Shown here one piece after another: positions 23,432 through 32,159 of a stretch of 42,779 bases of DNA. Origin of the DNA: Lachnospiraceae bacterium (GTDB lineage: Bacteria > Bacillota > Clostridia > Lachnospirales > Lachnospiraceae). Position 1 is the stretch's first letter, and each line of letters opens with the position of its first letter. Location: NCBI GenBank assembly GCA_015057835.1, contig SVDL01000009.1:1-42779 (forward strand). The letters run 5' to 3'. The position numbers and the translations under genes were made by a program. The notes below the pieces were generated by a model. The model was not told the DNA's origin and searched no databases. It was given only the letters and a program-made list of their open reading frames with translations.

Positions 23432-25579
23432 ATGGATATTTGTTCCTATATAGCAAAAGAACTGGACATCCGTCCGCAGCAGGCGGAGGCGGCGGTCAAA
23501 CTGATCGACGAGGGATGTACGATCCCGTTTATCGCCCGGTACCGGAAAGAGGTGACCGGATCTTTAAATGATGAAGTGCTCCGCAATCTGTACGACCGGC
23601 TGACCTATCTCCGGAATCTTGAGGAGAGAAAAGAGACGGTCATTGCCGCCGTGCGCGAACAGGGAAAACTCACGGATGAACTGGAAAAACAGTTCCGGGA
23701 GGCCATGACCCAGGTCGCCCTGGAGGATCTGTACCGTCCCTATAAGCAGAAGAGAAAGACCCGCGCGGGCATCGCTAAAGAGGCGGGGCTGGAACCGCTG
23801 GCGGATCTGATCGTGGGGCAGGAGACAGAGCAGGATCCCGCTGTCCTCGCGGAAGAGTATCTCAACCCGGAGAAGAAGATCCTGACAGCGCAGGACGCGC
23901 TGCAGGGCGCGATGGATATCCTCGCGGAGCGGATCGCGGACGATCCGGAGATCCGCATGTGGGTGCGCGAGCTCACGAAGCGGAAGGGCATGCTCGAGAG
24001 CACGGCGAAGGACCCGGAAGCGGATTCCGTTTACGCCCAGTATTATCAGTATGAGAGCCCTGTCGGGAAAATGGCGGGGCACAGAACGCTGGCCGTCAAC
24101 AGAGGCGAAAAAGAGAAGTTCCTGACCGTGAAGATCGAGGCGCCGGAGGAAGAGATCCTGTCCAGACTGAACAGGAAGATCATCCGCCGGGATAACCCGA
24201 ATACGACGCCGTACCTCAAAGAAGCGGTCAAAGACAGCTACACAAGGCTCATTGCGCCGTCCGTGGAGAGGGAGATCCGTTCGATGCTCACGGAGGACGC
24301 GCAGGAAGGCGCGATTCATGTGTTCGGACAGAACCTGAAACAGCTTCTCATGCAGCCGCCCATTTCCGGGGAAACAGTCCTCGGCTGGGATCCGGCGTTC
24401 CGGACGGGGTGCAAGCTGGCGGTCGTGGATCCCACCGGAAAGGTGCTGGATACCGCCGTCATTTTCCCGACGGCGCCGACTAATGAGCAGAAAAAAGCGG
24501 CGGCGAGGGCAAAACTCACGGAACTGATCCGGAAATACCATGTGACGCTGATCTCGGTCGGAAACGGCACCGCGTCCCGGGAATCGGAGCAGTTCATCAC
24601 GGAATATCTGAAGACGATCCCGGAGAAAGTATTTTATGTGATCACAAATGAAGCGGGGGCGTCGGTCTATTCCGCGAGCGCGCTGGCGACGAAGGAATTT
24701 CCGAATTTTGACGTGGGGCAGCGGAGCGCGGCCTCCATCGCGAGGCGCGTGCAGGATCCGCTGGCGGAACTTGTCAAAATCGATCCGAAAGCGATCGGCG
24801 TCGGACAGTATCAGCACGATATGGACCAGAAGCGGCTGGGAGAAGCCCTCGGCGGCGTCGTGGAAGACTGCGTCAACAGCGTGGGGATCGACCTCAATAC
24901 GGCGTCGGCACCGCTTCTTACGTATGTCTCCGGTATTTCCGGCACGGTCGCGAACAATATCGTCGCCTACAGAGAGAGCAGCGGAAGCTTCCGCGAACGG
25001 AAAGAACTCCTGAAGGTCGCAAAACTCGGCCCGAAGGCCTACGAGCAGTGCGCCGGATTCCTCCGGATCCGGGACGGAAAGAACCCGCTGGACAATACCG
25101 GCGTCCACCCGGAGAGCTACGGTGCGGCGGAGCAGCTTCTGAAAAAGATGGGACTCTCGGCGGATTCGCTGCGGGAAGGCCCGTGCGCCGTCTATATAAA
25201 AGACTACAAAAAAACAGCGGAAGAACTGGGTGTCGGAGAACCGACGCTCCGGGACATTGTCTCGGAACTCTCCGCGCCGGGCAGGGATCCGAGAGAAGAA
25301 CTGCCCCAGCCGGTCCTCAGGAGCGACGTGCTCGATATGAAGGACCTGAAGGAGGGCATGATCCTGAAAGGGACCGTGCGGAACATCGTGGATTTCGGGG
25401 CGTTCGTGGATATTGGCGTGCATGAGGACGGCCTCGTGCATATCTCGAAAATGAAAAAAGGACGTTTTGTGAAGCATCCGCTGGAAGTCGTCAGCGTGGG
25501 CGATATTGTGGAAGTGAAAGTGATCAGCGTCGATCCCGCGAAAAAGCGGATCGGGCTCAGCATGATTCTGGAGGGATAA
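23432..25579 (+). CDS. tex: Tex family transcription accessory/RNA-binding protein
   Basis: A full-length (715 residues) Tex protein of the Spt6-like fold: N-terminal helical region beginning DICSYIAKELDIRPQQAEAAVKL with PFIARYRKEVTG, a YqgF/RNase H-like domain in the middle (LGWDPAFRTGCKLAVVD; VGNGTASRESE), helix-hairpin-helix motifs (VNSVGIDLNTASAPLL; VANNIVAYRES) and a C-terminal S1 RNA-binding domain (LKGTVRNIVDFGAFVDIGVHEDGLVHIS). It binds nucleic acid and influences transcription in other bacteria; its exact role here is unknown. pepT begins 3 bases after the stop, so the two are co-transcribed. Confidence 0.95.
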   Translation: MDICSYIAKELDIRPQQAEAAVKLIDEGCTIPFIARYRKEVTGSLNDEVLRNLYDRLTYLRNLEERKETVIAAVREQGKLTDELEKQFREAMTQVALEDLYRPYKQKRKTRAGIAKEAGLEPLADLIVGQETEQDPAVLAEEYLNPEKKILTAQDALQGAMDILAERIADDPEIRMWVRELTKRKGMLESTAKDPEADSVYAQYYQYESPVGKMAGHRTLAVNRGEKEKFLTVKIEAPEEEILSRLNRKIIRRDNPNTTPYLKEAVKDSYTRLIAPSVEREIRSMLTEDAQEGAIHVFGQNLKQLLMQPPISGETVLGWDPAFRTGCKLAVVDPTGKVLDTAVIFPTAPTNEQKKAAARAKLTELIRKYHVTLISVGNGTASRESEQFITEYLKTIPEKVFYVITNEAGASVYSASALATKEFPNFDVGQRSAASIARRVQDPLAELVKIDPKAIGVGQYQHDMDQKRLGEALGGVVEDCVNSVGIDLNTASAPLLTYVSGISGTVANNIVAYRESSGSFRERKELLKVAKLGPKAYEQCAGFLRIRDGKNPLDNTGVHPESYGAAEQLLKKMGLSADSLREGPCAVYIKDYKKTAEELGVGEPTLRDIVSELSAPGRDPREELPQPVLRSDVLDMKDLKEGMILKGTVRNIVDFGAFVDIGVHEDGLVHISKMKKGRFVKHPLEVVSVGDIVEVKVISVDPAKKRIGLSMILEG

Positions 25580-25582
25580 AAT

Positions 25583-26824
25583 ATGATCAAAAACAAAGCA
25601 CTGATCGAACGGTTTTTAAGATACGCGGCAATCGATACACAGTCCTCGGAGGAGACGGATACGGTCCCGTCGACGATGAAGCAGCATGATCTGGCGAAGC
25701 TTCTGTATGAGGAACTGACGGAACTGGGCGCGTCAGAGGTGGTCTATGACCGGGAGAACTGCGTCATTTACGCGAAGATCCCGGAGGTGAAGGCGGACGG
25801 AGAGGTGTCTGCTGAGAAGGATCAGTACGCTGCGCTCGGGATCGGCTTCATTTCCCACATGGATACGTCCAACGCCTGCAGCGGCGCGAATGTGAAACCG
25901 CGTTTTCTGTATGATTACGACGGAACGGACGCGCTGGGACTGCTGTCTCCGGAGGAATTCCCGGAGCTTAAAAACCACATCGGGGAGGACCTGATCGCGA
26001 CGGACGGCACGACGCTTCTCGGCGCGGACGACAAGGCCGGTGTCGCCGAGATCATGAATATGGCCGAGTATTTCCTGACCCATCCCGAGGCGCCGCACTG
26101 CCCGATCTGCATCGCGTTTACGCCGGACGAGGAGATCGGCTGCGGCGTCGATCATTTCAATGTGGAGCAGTTCGGGGCAAAGCGGGCATTTACCGTGGAC
26201 GGCAGCGAATTCGGCGCTGTGGAGTTCGAGACCTTCAATGCCGCGGCGGCGAAGATCACCGTGACCGGCCGCAGCGTGCATCCGGGATCGGCAAAAGGAC
26301 TGATGAAGAACGCTTCGATTATCGCGATGGAATACAACGCGCTGCTGCCGGCGGACGAGCGTCCGGAATGCACCGAAGGGCGCGAGGGCTTCTACATGCT
26401 CATGGAAGTACACTCTGATTGTGAAAAGGCCGTGATGAAGTACATTATCCGGGATCACGACAAGGAGATCTTCGAACAGCGCAAAAAGACGGCGGCGACG
26501 GCGGCGGAGACGCTGAACCGCAAGTACGGCGAGGGGACCGTGGAGGCGGAGATCACGGATTCCTATTACAATATGGCGGAGATCCTGAAGGATCACATGG
26601 AACTCGTCCATGAGGCGGAAGAGGCGATCCGGAGCCTCGGCGGCAAACCGTTCTCGGAGCCGGTCCGCGGCGGCACGGATGGCAGCCGGCTGACCTTTAT
26701 GGGCGTGCTGTGCCCGAACCTCGGCACCGGCGGCTACAACTACCACAGCCGTTTCGAGTACGCAAGCGTCCAGGAGATGGAGCTGTGCGCGGAGACGCTG
26801 ATCCGAATTGCGGGCACCCGATAA
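25583..26824 (+). CDS. pepT: Peptidase T (tripeptide aminopeptidase)
   Basis: A dinuclear-zinc M20 peptidase that removes the N-terminal residue from tripeptides in the cytosol. Visible metal and catalytic motifs are His92-x-Asp94 (ISHMDTS), LLGADDKAG (about 145-153), PDEEIGCG (Glu183/Glu184), TVDGSE (Asp206) and the C-terminal His in NYHSRFEY. 413 residues is the family length. It starts 3 bases after tex with a GGAGGG-type site inside the tex end. Together with PepC it points to peptide-based amino-acid supply. Confidence 0.95.
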   Translation: MIKNKALIERFLRYAAIDTQSSEETDTVPSTMKQHDLAKLLYEELTELGASEVVYDRENCVIYAKIPEVKADGEVSAEKDQYAALGIGFISHMDTSNACSGANVKPRFLYDYDGTDALGLLSPEEFPELKNHIGEDLIATDGTTLLGADDKAGVAEIMNMAEYFLTHPEAPHCPICIAFTPDEEIGCGVDHFNVEQFGAKRAFTVDGSEFGAVEFETFNAAAAKITVTGRSVHPGSAKGLMKNASIIAMEYNALLPADERPECTEGREGFYMLMEVHSDCEKAVMKYIIRDHDKEIFEQRKKTAATAAETLNRKYGEGTVEAEITDSYYNMAEILKDHMELVHEAEEAIRSLGGKPFSEPVRGGTDGSRLTFMGVLCPNLGTGGYNYHSRFEYASVQEMELCAETLIRIAGTR

Positions 26825-26836
26825 ATATGGTAAACT
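26808..26836 (+). promoter_or_regulatory. Candidate promoter of fprA
   Basis: TTGCGG (26808-26813, inside the 3' end of pepT) and TAAACT (26831-26836) are 17 bases apart, 66 bases before the fprA ATG. Confidence 0.4.
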
Positions 26837-26902
26837 GATTTCCGTAGAAAAAACAGAATTGAAAAATTGAACTGATCATAAATGCAAAAAAGGAGAAGCA
26901 GT

Positions 26903-28063
26903 ATGTTCGTATCGGAAGAAATCAAATATGTCGGCGTCAATGACCACGAAGTGGATCTGTTCGAGGGCCATTTTGATGTGCCGCTCGGCATGGCTTACAA
27001 TTCGTATGTGATCCTTGACGAAAAAGTCACTGTCATGGATACGGTCGACCAGCATTTCGGAGAAGAATGGCTCGCCAATATCAAGGCGGTTCTCGGGGAC
27101 AGAAAGCCGGATTACCTCGTCGTACAGCACATGGAGCCGGATCACTCCGCGAATATCATGACTTTCATGGAAGTCTATCCGGAGACGACGGTGGTCGGCA
27201 ACGCGAAGACATTTACGATGATGGGACAGTATTTCGACCTCGACGGTTCGATGAAGCAGCTCGTCGTCAAGAACGGCGACACGCTGGAGACCGGGAAGCA
27301 CGTCCTTACGTTCGTATTTGCCCCGATGGTCCACTGGCCGGAAGTCATGGTGACTTATGACAGCACGGACAAGGTCCTCTTCTCCGCGGACGGTTTCGGC
27401 AAATTCGGCGCCAACGACGTGGAAGATCCGGAGGGATGGGACTGCGAGGCGCGCCGCTACTATTTCGGCATCGTCGGAAAATACGGCATGCAGACGCAGA
27501 ATCTCCTGAAGAAGGCCGCGACGCTGGACATTCAGACGATCTGCCCGCTGCACGGACCGGTGCTCAGCGAAGATCTCGGACATTATCTGAACCTCTACGA
27601 CATCTGGTCCTCCTACCGCGCGGAAGACGAGGGCATTTTCATCGCTTATACGTCAGTTTACGGCCACACGAAAGCGGCGGCGGAGCTGCTCAAAGAAGAA
27701 CTGGAAGCGAAGGGCGCGCCGAAGGTCGTGATCGCGGATCTCGCGAGGGAAGACCGCTATGAATCCGTGGAAAATGCGTTCCGCTACAGCAAGCTCGTGC
27801 TGGCGACGACCACTTACAACATGGATATTTTCCCGTACATGCGCGATTTCATCGGCGATCTTGCCGAGCGCGGCTATCAGAACCGCACCATCGCTCTGAT
27901 GGAAAACGGCACATGGGCGCCGAATGCCGCAAAAGTGATGCGCGGCATGCTGGAAGGGCTCAAAAATATCACATTCGCGGAGAATACCGTCACCGTCAAA
28001 TCCGCTCTGAAGGACGACAGCCGCGCGCAGATCGCGGCCCTCGCGGAAGAACTGGCGAAATAA
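26903..28063 (+). CDS. fprA: Flavodiiron protein (FprA, oxygen/NO reductase)
   Basis: A 386-residue cytosolic protein that reduces O2 to water (and often NO to N2O), a main oxygen defence of anaerobes. The N-terminal metallo-beta-lactamase-like domain has the diiron motif His76-x-Glu78-x-Asp80-His81 (VVQHMEPDHSANIM), the Asp in LFSADGFGKFG and the His in CPLHGPVL. The C-terminal flavodoxin domain begins near IFIAYTSVYGHTKAAAE and binds FMN. There is no fused rubredoxin or flavin reductase, so a separate rubredoxin partner is needed. ATG 26903 is preferred to ATG 26882 because AAGGAG lies 7-8 bases before it. A strong terminator follows. Confidence 0.95.
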   Translation: MFVSEEIKYVGVNDHEVDLFEGHFDVPLGMAYNSYVILDEKVTVMDTVDQHFGEEWLANIKAVLGDRKPDYLVVQHMEPDHSANIMTFMEVYPETTVVGNAKTFTMMGQYFDLDGSMKQLVVKNGDTLETGKHVLTFVFAPMVHWPEVMVTYDSTDKVLFSADGFGKFGANDVEDPEGWDCEARRYYFGIVGKYGMQTQNLLKKAATLDIQTICPLHGPVLSEDLGHYLNLYDIWSSYRAEDEGIFIAYTSVYGHTKAAAELLKEELEAKGAPKVVIADLAREDRYESVENAFRYSKLVLATTTYNMDIFPYMRDFIGDLAERGYQNRTIALMENGTWAPNAAKVMRGMLEGLKNITFAENTVTVKSALKDDSRAQIAALAEELAK

Positions 28064-28100
28064 AGACGATCTTCTGCGATCAGAGTCAGGAGAATGACTG

Positions 28101-28145
28101 AAAAAAGGACCGCTGTACGAAGCAATTCGTGCGGCGGTCCTTTTC
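28101..28145 (+). terminator. Rho-independent terminator after fprA
   Basis: A long stem (about 19 pairs including a few G-T) from AAAAGGACCGC (28103-28113) to GCGGTCCTTTT (28134-28144) with a GCAA tetraloop. The A and T tracts also allow use on the minus strand. Confidence 0.92.
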
Positions 28146-28230
28146 GGGTAACAGACAAAATAAGGAGTTGCAGACAGAATGTTTTGCCAGGTGATTCCTG
28201 ATCGCAGGATACTTCCCGCGGCGGCAGAGC

Positions 28231-29742
28231 TTACTGTGCAGGTGTCTTCATCGTAATATTGCTGAACGACGCATTGCAGCCGTTCGAGAATACACCGATG
28301 TGGGCACCGTTAATCGAGTGGCGGATTCTGGAACTCAGAGCCTTGGTATCATCGACATACATAACAACGATCTCATTTTCGCAGACCAGTTTTACATGAT
28401 GGACGGTATTTTTGGTGAAATCGAATCCGGTAAATGCCGCCGGATCAAAATCGGAAAGTCTGCTGATCTCCGTCCCCTCATAGTGAAGAAGACCTGCATT
28501 TGCATCCAGACACAGCGCTGTCCAGGTCGGGTCGCTCTCGCTGCCGCCGAACGCGAAGCCGGCACAGCCGTTCTCATCCAGCGTCACATCGCACTCCAGG
28601 ATCATAGTGGGCACTCTCGTTCCCATATCCGCGAGTGAATAAGAGCCTTCCGCTGCGGAGAGTTCAATGTTATTCTTTTTGATTTTGGCTTTCCCTTCTT
28701 TTTTCACTGCCTTGAATGGCTTGTCGGATGTGAAATATTCCGCGAATGTTTCCGGCTCCCGCACGCCGAGGGTCTTATCCTCCCGCTGCAGAAGCTGGTG
28801 ATTCAGAACGCTTCCGGCCCACTGATAGAAGGCGGAGTCCGAGGTCAGACCGGCGCGGCCCAGCCATCCGCACAGATACCGGGTCCCGTTCAGTTCCGCT
28901 GTCTTGGCAGCGTAGAAGATAAAACCGTTCCCGTCCAGTATATTATCCAGAGGAGCCTCAAACGGACCGTTCATCGAATCGCTCATCGCGTAATAGGTCA
29001 CGCAGTCCCAGCTGTAGGTGAGATACCAGGTATCTCCCATCCGGAACAGATCCGGACATTCCAGCATGTACTGGTCATGAGGCGCGTAGAGCGGTCCCTC
29101 AAACTCCCAGTTTTTCAGATCTTTGGAAGTGTATTTCGCGACCACGCCTCCCTGTGTGTTTTCGCGGGCAGCGATCAGAAGCCAGTAGCACTGCTCTTCT
29201 TCGACCCAGAAGACTTCCGGATCGCGGAAATCGTCTTTGGAGTAATTGTCCGGACTGAAAAAAGTGTCCTCCGGGATCTTGGTCCAGTTTTCGCGGTCCG
29301 TGCTTGTGGCGTGCATGACGCATTCCTTGCCGTTCCCGCTGTTCCCGCTGTCGTTGTGTCCCGTATAGAAAAGATGATAGAGCCCGTCCTGATCCTGCAT
29401 GACAGAACCCGTGCCGATTGCCGGATCCGGATCGGACATCAGGCCGAAGTCCAGAACTTTTCCGTGGTCGCGGTACTCGTAAAGATTTTCCGTGGAGTAT
29501 TTATAGACCGGATGATATCCCTGTCCGTTATGATCCGTGTCGTACAGATAATACAGCTCCAGGGTGCCGTCCTCTGTCACGAAAGGCATGGTGTCGCCGA
29601 CGTAGGCATCTTCCGGGGCGGGATACAGATGATAGTCAACGGCCTCATAGGGTTCGTCCGGCAGGGAAGCGCTATTTCCGCATCCGGACACAGACAGGAT
29701 CAGAATGAGAAGAATGGGGAGAAGAAAATGTTTGTTTATCAT
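28231..29742 (-). CDS. GH32-like (beta-fructosidase superfamily) lipoprotein
   Basis: A 503-residue extracellular lipoprotein. Residues 1-21 form a type II signal with lipobox SVSGC (Cys21), which fixes the start at 29742 rather than further upstream. A five-bladed propeller of the GH32/GH43 type follows: FRDPEVFWVEEEQCYWLL contains the RDP motif (Asp174) and MLECPDLFRMGDTWYLTY the EC motif with acid/base Glu228. The first GH32 motif (WMNDPNG) is not present; VGDTMPF (Asp50) sits in its place. A C-terminal beta-sandwich (about 360-503) resembles the GH32 C-terminal module. It probably hydrolyses fructans or a related furanoside at the cell surface, though the altered first motif leaves specificity open. 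It is divergent from the GH13 gene. Confidence 0.82.
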   Translation of the reverse strand: MINKHFLLPILLILILSVSGCGNSASLPDEPYEAVDYHLYPAPEDAYVGDTMPFVTEDGTLELYYLYDTDHNGQGYHPVYKYSTENLYEYRDHGKVLDFGLMSDPDPAIGTGSVMQDQDGLYHLFYTGHNDSGNSGNGKECVMHATSTDRENWTKIPEDTFFSPDNYSKDDFRDPEVFWVEEEQCYWLLIAARENTQGGVVAKYTSKDLKNWEFEGPLYAPHDQYMLECPDLFRMGDTWYLTYSWDCVTYYAMSDSMNGPFEAPLDNILDGNGFIFYAAKTAELNGTRYLCGWLGRAGLTSDSAFYQWAGSVLNHQLLQREDKTLGVREPETFAEYFTSDKPFKAVKKEGKAKIKKNNIELSAAEGSYSLADMGTRVPTMILECDVTLDENGCAGFAFGGSESDPTWTALCLDANAGLLHYEGTEISRLSDFDPAAFTGFDFTKNTVHHVKLVCENEIVVMYVDDTKALSSRIRHSINGAHIGVFSNGCNASFSNITMKTPAQ

Positions 29743-29783
29743 GGCGGTACCTCGCTTGCAGAACTTATCATGAGGATAAAATA

Positions 29784-29812
29784 AGGATAAAACATAGGAA
29801 ATGTCTTTGCAA
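29784..29812 (-). promoter_or_regulatory. Candidate promoter of the GH32-like gene
   Basis: On the minus strand TTGCAA (29807-29812) and TATCCT (29784-29789) with a 17-base spacer, about 42 bases upstream of the start codon. Confidence 0.45.
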
Positions 29813-29822
29813 TGAAAAAAGT

Positions 29823-29850
29823 GCAAATGCACCTCGGAATGTGTGCATTT
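29823..29850. promoter_or_regulatory. Inverted repeat between divergent glycosidase genes
   Basis: CAAATGCAC (29823-29831) and GTGCATTTG (29842-29850) form a perfect 9-bp inverted repeat with a 10-base spacer, just upstream of the -35 of the GH32-like gene. The layout suits a dimeric sugar-responsive regulator acting on one or both genes. Confidence 0.5.
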
Positions 29851-29876
29851 GTAAATTGTGCCATGCCGGTCCCGGA

Positions 29877-29907
29877 GGAGCGCAAAGAGAACCGTCCCCC
29901 GTGGCGC
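29877..29907 (-). repeat. Dispersed palindromic repeat, copy 3
   Basis: Contains GCGCAAAGAGAACCGTCCCC, the reverse of the family core. It lies just upstream of the TATAAT of the GH13 gene. Confidence 0.75.
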
Positions 29908-29924
29908 AAAGCCGCCGAATGGGG

Positions 29925-29930
29925 TATAAT
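29925..29930 (+). promoter_or_regulatory. -10 element of the GH13 gene
   Basis: A perfect TATAAT 52 bases before the start codon. No good -35 is seen (GTGGCG at 29901-29906), which suggests activator dependence; repeat copy 3 occupies that region. Confidence 0.5.
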
Positions 29931-29981
29931 ACAATCAGTTTATTTCATCATCATTTGCTGGAAGATCCGAGGCGGAGAAAA

Positions 29982-32102
29982 ATGAAAGAAATCACGATGA
30001 ACAGCACCGTCGGCGAACTGTATGACACACCGGTGGGGCACGATATTATCGAGAAGATCCTTCTGCAGCTGGGAATGCCCGTGAAAGCGGTGGACAATCC
30101 GGTCGTCCGGAAAATGAATATCGGACGGCTCACAAAAGCGGGGACGCTGGCCAAATACATTGGCTATGATTTCGATCCCGGATTCGTGGAGACGATCCTT
30201 AAGGTGATCAATTCCGAACAGGATGAACCGGGAGACCCGAAGGTGAAGATCGAGCCGAAATGGTGGAAAGAAGCCGTGTTTTATCAGATCTATCCGCGGA
30301 GCTTCATGGATTCGAACGGGGACGGCATCGGCGATCTGCCCGGCATTCTCTCCAAACTGGATTATCTCAAGGATCTGGGCGTGGACGCCCTGTGGTTCTC
30401 ACCGGTCTACGATTCGCCCAACGACGACAACGGCTACGACATCCGGGATTACCGGAAGATCATGACGGAATTCGGGACAATGGAGGATTTTGACCGGCTT
30501 CTTGAGGGGATCCATGCGCGCGGCATGCGGCTCATCATGGATCTTGTGATCAACCACACCTCCGACGAGCACGAGTGGTTCCGGAAAGCTCTCGCGGAGC
30601 CGGATTCGAAGTATCGGAGCTATTATTTCCTGCGCCCGGACGAGGGACTTGAAGTACCGAACAACTGGGTCTCCTTTTTCTCGGGTTCCGCGTGGAATTA
30701 TTATCCGGAGCAGGACCTGTGGGGACTGCATCTGTTCTCGAAGAAGCAGATGGACCTCAACTGGGACAGCCCGGATGTCCGGGCGGACGTCATTGACATG
30801 ATCAAATTCTGGCTGGAAAAAGGCGTCGACGGCTTCCGGATGGACGTGATCAATTATATTTCCAAAGTGCCGGGTCTCCCCGACGGCGATGAGACGATCG
30901 GCGCGATGATGAATTTCACCGGCATTGAGCATTATTTCTACGGACCCCGCCTGCATGAGTATCTGCGGGAGATCCGGGAGAAGGCATTTGATCCGTACGG
31001 CGCGTTCTCGGTGGGCGAAACGCCGGGCTTCGGCATGAAAATGAGCCAGCTGACTACCGGAGCGGACCGCCACGAGCTCGACATGATCTTCGCGTTCGAC
31101 CATCTTGAGACGCCGGGACATGTCCGCTACGACGACTATAAATACGACCTCAACTACTACCGCGATTTTATCGTGGACTGGATGGAAAATTACGGCAACC
31201 AGTGCTGGATGTCGCTGTTCTACAACAATCATGACAACCCGCGGATGGCGAGCAAGGTAGATCCCGCCGTCGCCTCCGACCCGGTGCTCCGCAGGAGAAT
31301 CGAGACGCTTCTCGCTGTCATGCAGTTCACATTGAAGGGCACTCCCTTTGTGTATCAGGGCGATGAGATGGGACTTGTGAATTACCCCTTCGCTTCCATG
31401 GAGGAGCTCTCCGATGTGGAAGTCCATGGATTTTATGAAGTGTTCCGCGAGTCGATGGAGCCGGAGGAGGCATTTGAGAAAGCCCTCTGCGGGACCAGGG
31501 ATCACGCCCGCGTGCTACTGCCGTGGAATCATTTTCCGGAGGATTATCCGGAGCGGATGCGGCAGGAGGCGGATCCGGAGATCGAATACATTTACCGGAC
31601 CCTGATCGCGCTTCGGAAAGGAGATCCCGCCCTCATCTACGGCAATTTCCGGCTGTTGGACGGACGGAAGGATCATTTTACCTATATGCGCCGGAGCCGG
31701 AACCGGATCTACGTGATCGACTGCAATCTCTCGGCGGAGCCCCGGAAGACCCGTTTCAGGGGAGAGGAGCAGGGATACGAGATCGTATTTGCGCCGGAGC
31801 TTCTCGGGAAGAGGACGCAGCGCAGGAAAATGGCGGAGCAGGCCGCCCGCGGCATGGCGGAGACCCTGACGGGCGCGGCAAATGCGGGTGCGGACGGAAA
31901 ACGTCCCGCAGAAGGCGCGGCAAATGCCGCCGAAACGGATCTCACCGGCGAGCCGCTTCCGATCTTCGGCGGAAACGGACCGGAGGAGATCGCGGCGCAG
32001 ATCCTGAAACGCTACGTGGAAGAGAACAGCGGGAAAAACGGACGGGAAGAAGAGCTTCTGGAACCGTATGAGGCGCGGATCTGGAGAAAAGAGATCCGGT
32101 GA
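29982..32102 (+). CDS. GH13 alpha-glucosidase (oligo-1,6-glucosidase type) with extra N-terminal domain
   Basis: A 706-residue cytosolic enzyme releasing glucose from alpha-glucosides (isomaltose, maltodextrin or sucrose type). The start at ATG 29982 follows GGCGGAG closely. Residues about 5-85 form a small helical domain (TVGELYDTPVGHDIIEKIL) of a kind I associate with some clostridial glycosidases. The GH13 barrel starts at KWWKEAVFYQIYPRSFMDSNGDGIGDL. The catalytic residues are nucleophile Asp288 (DGFRMDVINY), acid/base Glu346 (SVGETPGFG) and Asp418 (NNHDNPR). A low-complexity Ala/Gly segment and a charged tail (about 620-706) extend the C-terminus beyond the usual family length of about 555. 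Specificity among oligo-1,6-glucosidase, alpha-glucosidase and trehalose-6-phosphate hydrolase is not decided. Confidence 0.92.
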   Translation: MKEITMNSTVGELYDTPVGHDIIEKILLQLGMPVKAVDNPVVRKMNIGRLTKAGTLAKYIGYDFDPGFVETILKVINSEQDEPGDPKVKIEPKWWKEAVFYQIYPRSFMDSNGDGIGDLPGILSKLDYLKDLGVDALWFSPVYDSPNDDNGYDIRDYRKIMTEFGTMEDFDRLLEGIHARGMRLIMDLVINHTSDEHEWFRKALAEPDSKYRSYYFLRPDEGLEVPNNWVSFFSGSAWNYYPEQDLWGLHLFSKKQMDLNWDSPDVRADVIDMIKFWLEKGVDGFRMDVINYISKVPGLPDGDETIGAMMNFTGIEHYFYGPRLHEYLREIREKAFDPYGAFSVGETPGFGMKMSQLTTGADRHELDMIFAFDHLETPGHVRYDDYKYDLNYYRDFIVDWMENYGNQCWMSLFYNNHDNPRMASKVDPAVASDPVLRRRIETLLAVMQFTLKGTPFVYQGDEMGLVNYPFASMEELSDVEVHGFYEVFRESMEPEEAFEKALCGTRDHARVLLPWNHFPEDYPERMRQEADPEIEYIYRTLIALRKGDPALIYGNFRLLDGRKDHFTYMRRSRNRIYVIDCNLSAEPRKTRFRGEEQGYEIVFAPELLGKRTQRRKMAEQAARGMAETLTGAANAGADGKRPAEGAANAAETDLTGEPLPIFGGNGPEEIAAQILKRYVEENSGKNGREEELLEPYEARIWRKEIR

Positions 32103-32159
32103 GAGATACTGCAGCTGACGGCGAACGGAAAGCCGGCGCAGATATAAAAAGGACTTGAG

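Noticed and set aside
23564..25477. 637-codon ORF opposite tex
   Set aside because: Tex is full length and highly conserved; the opposite frame is Arg/His/Leu-rich noise.
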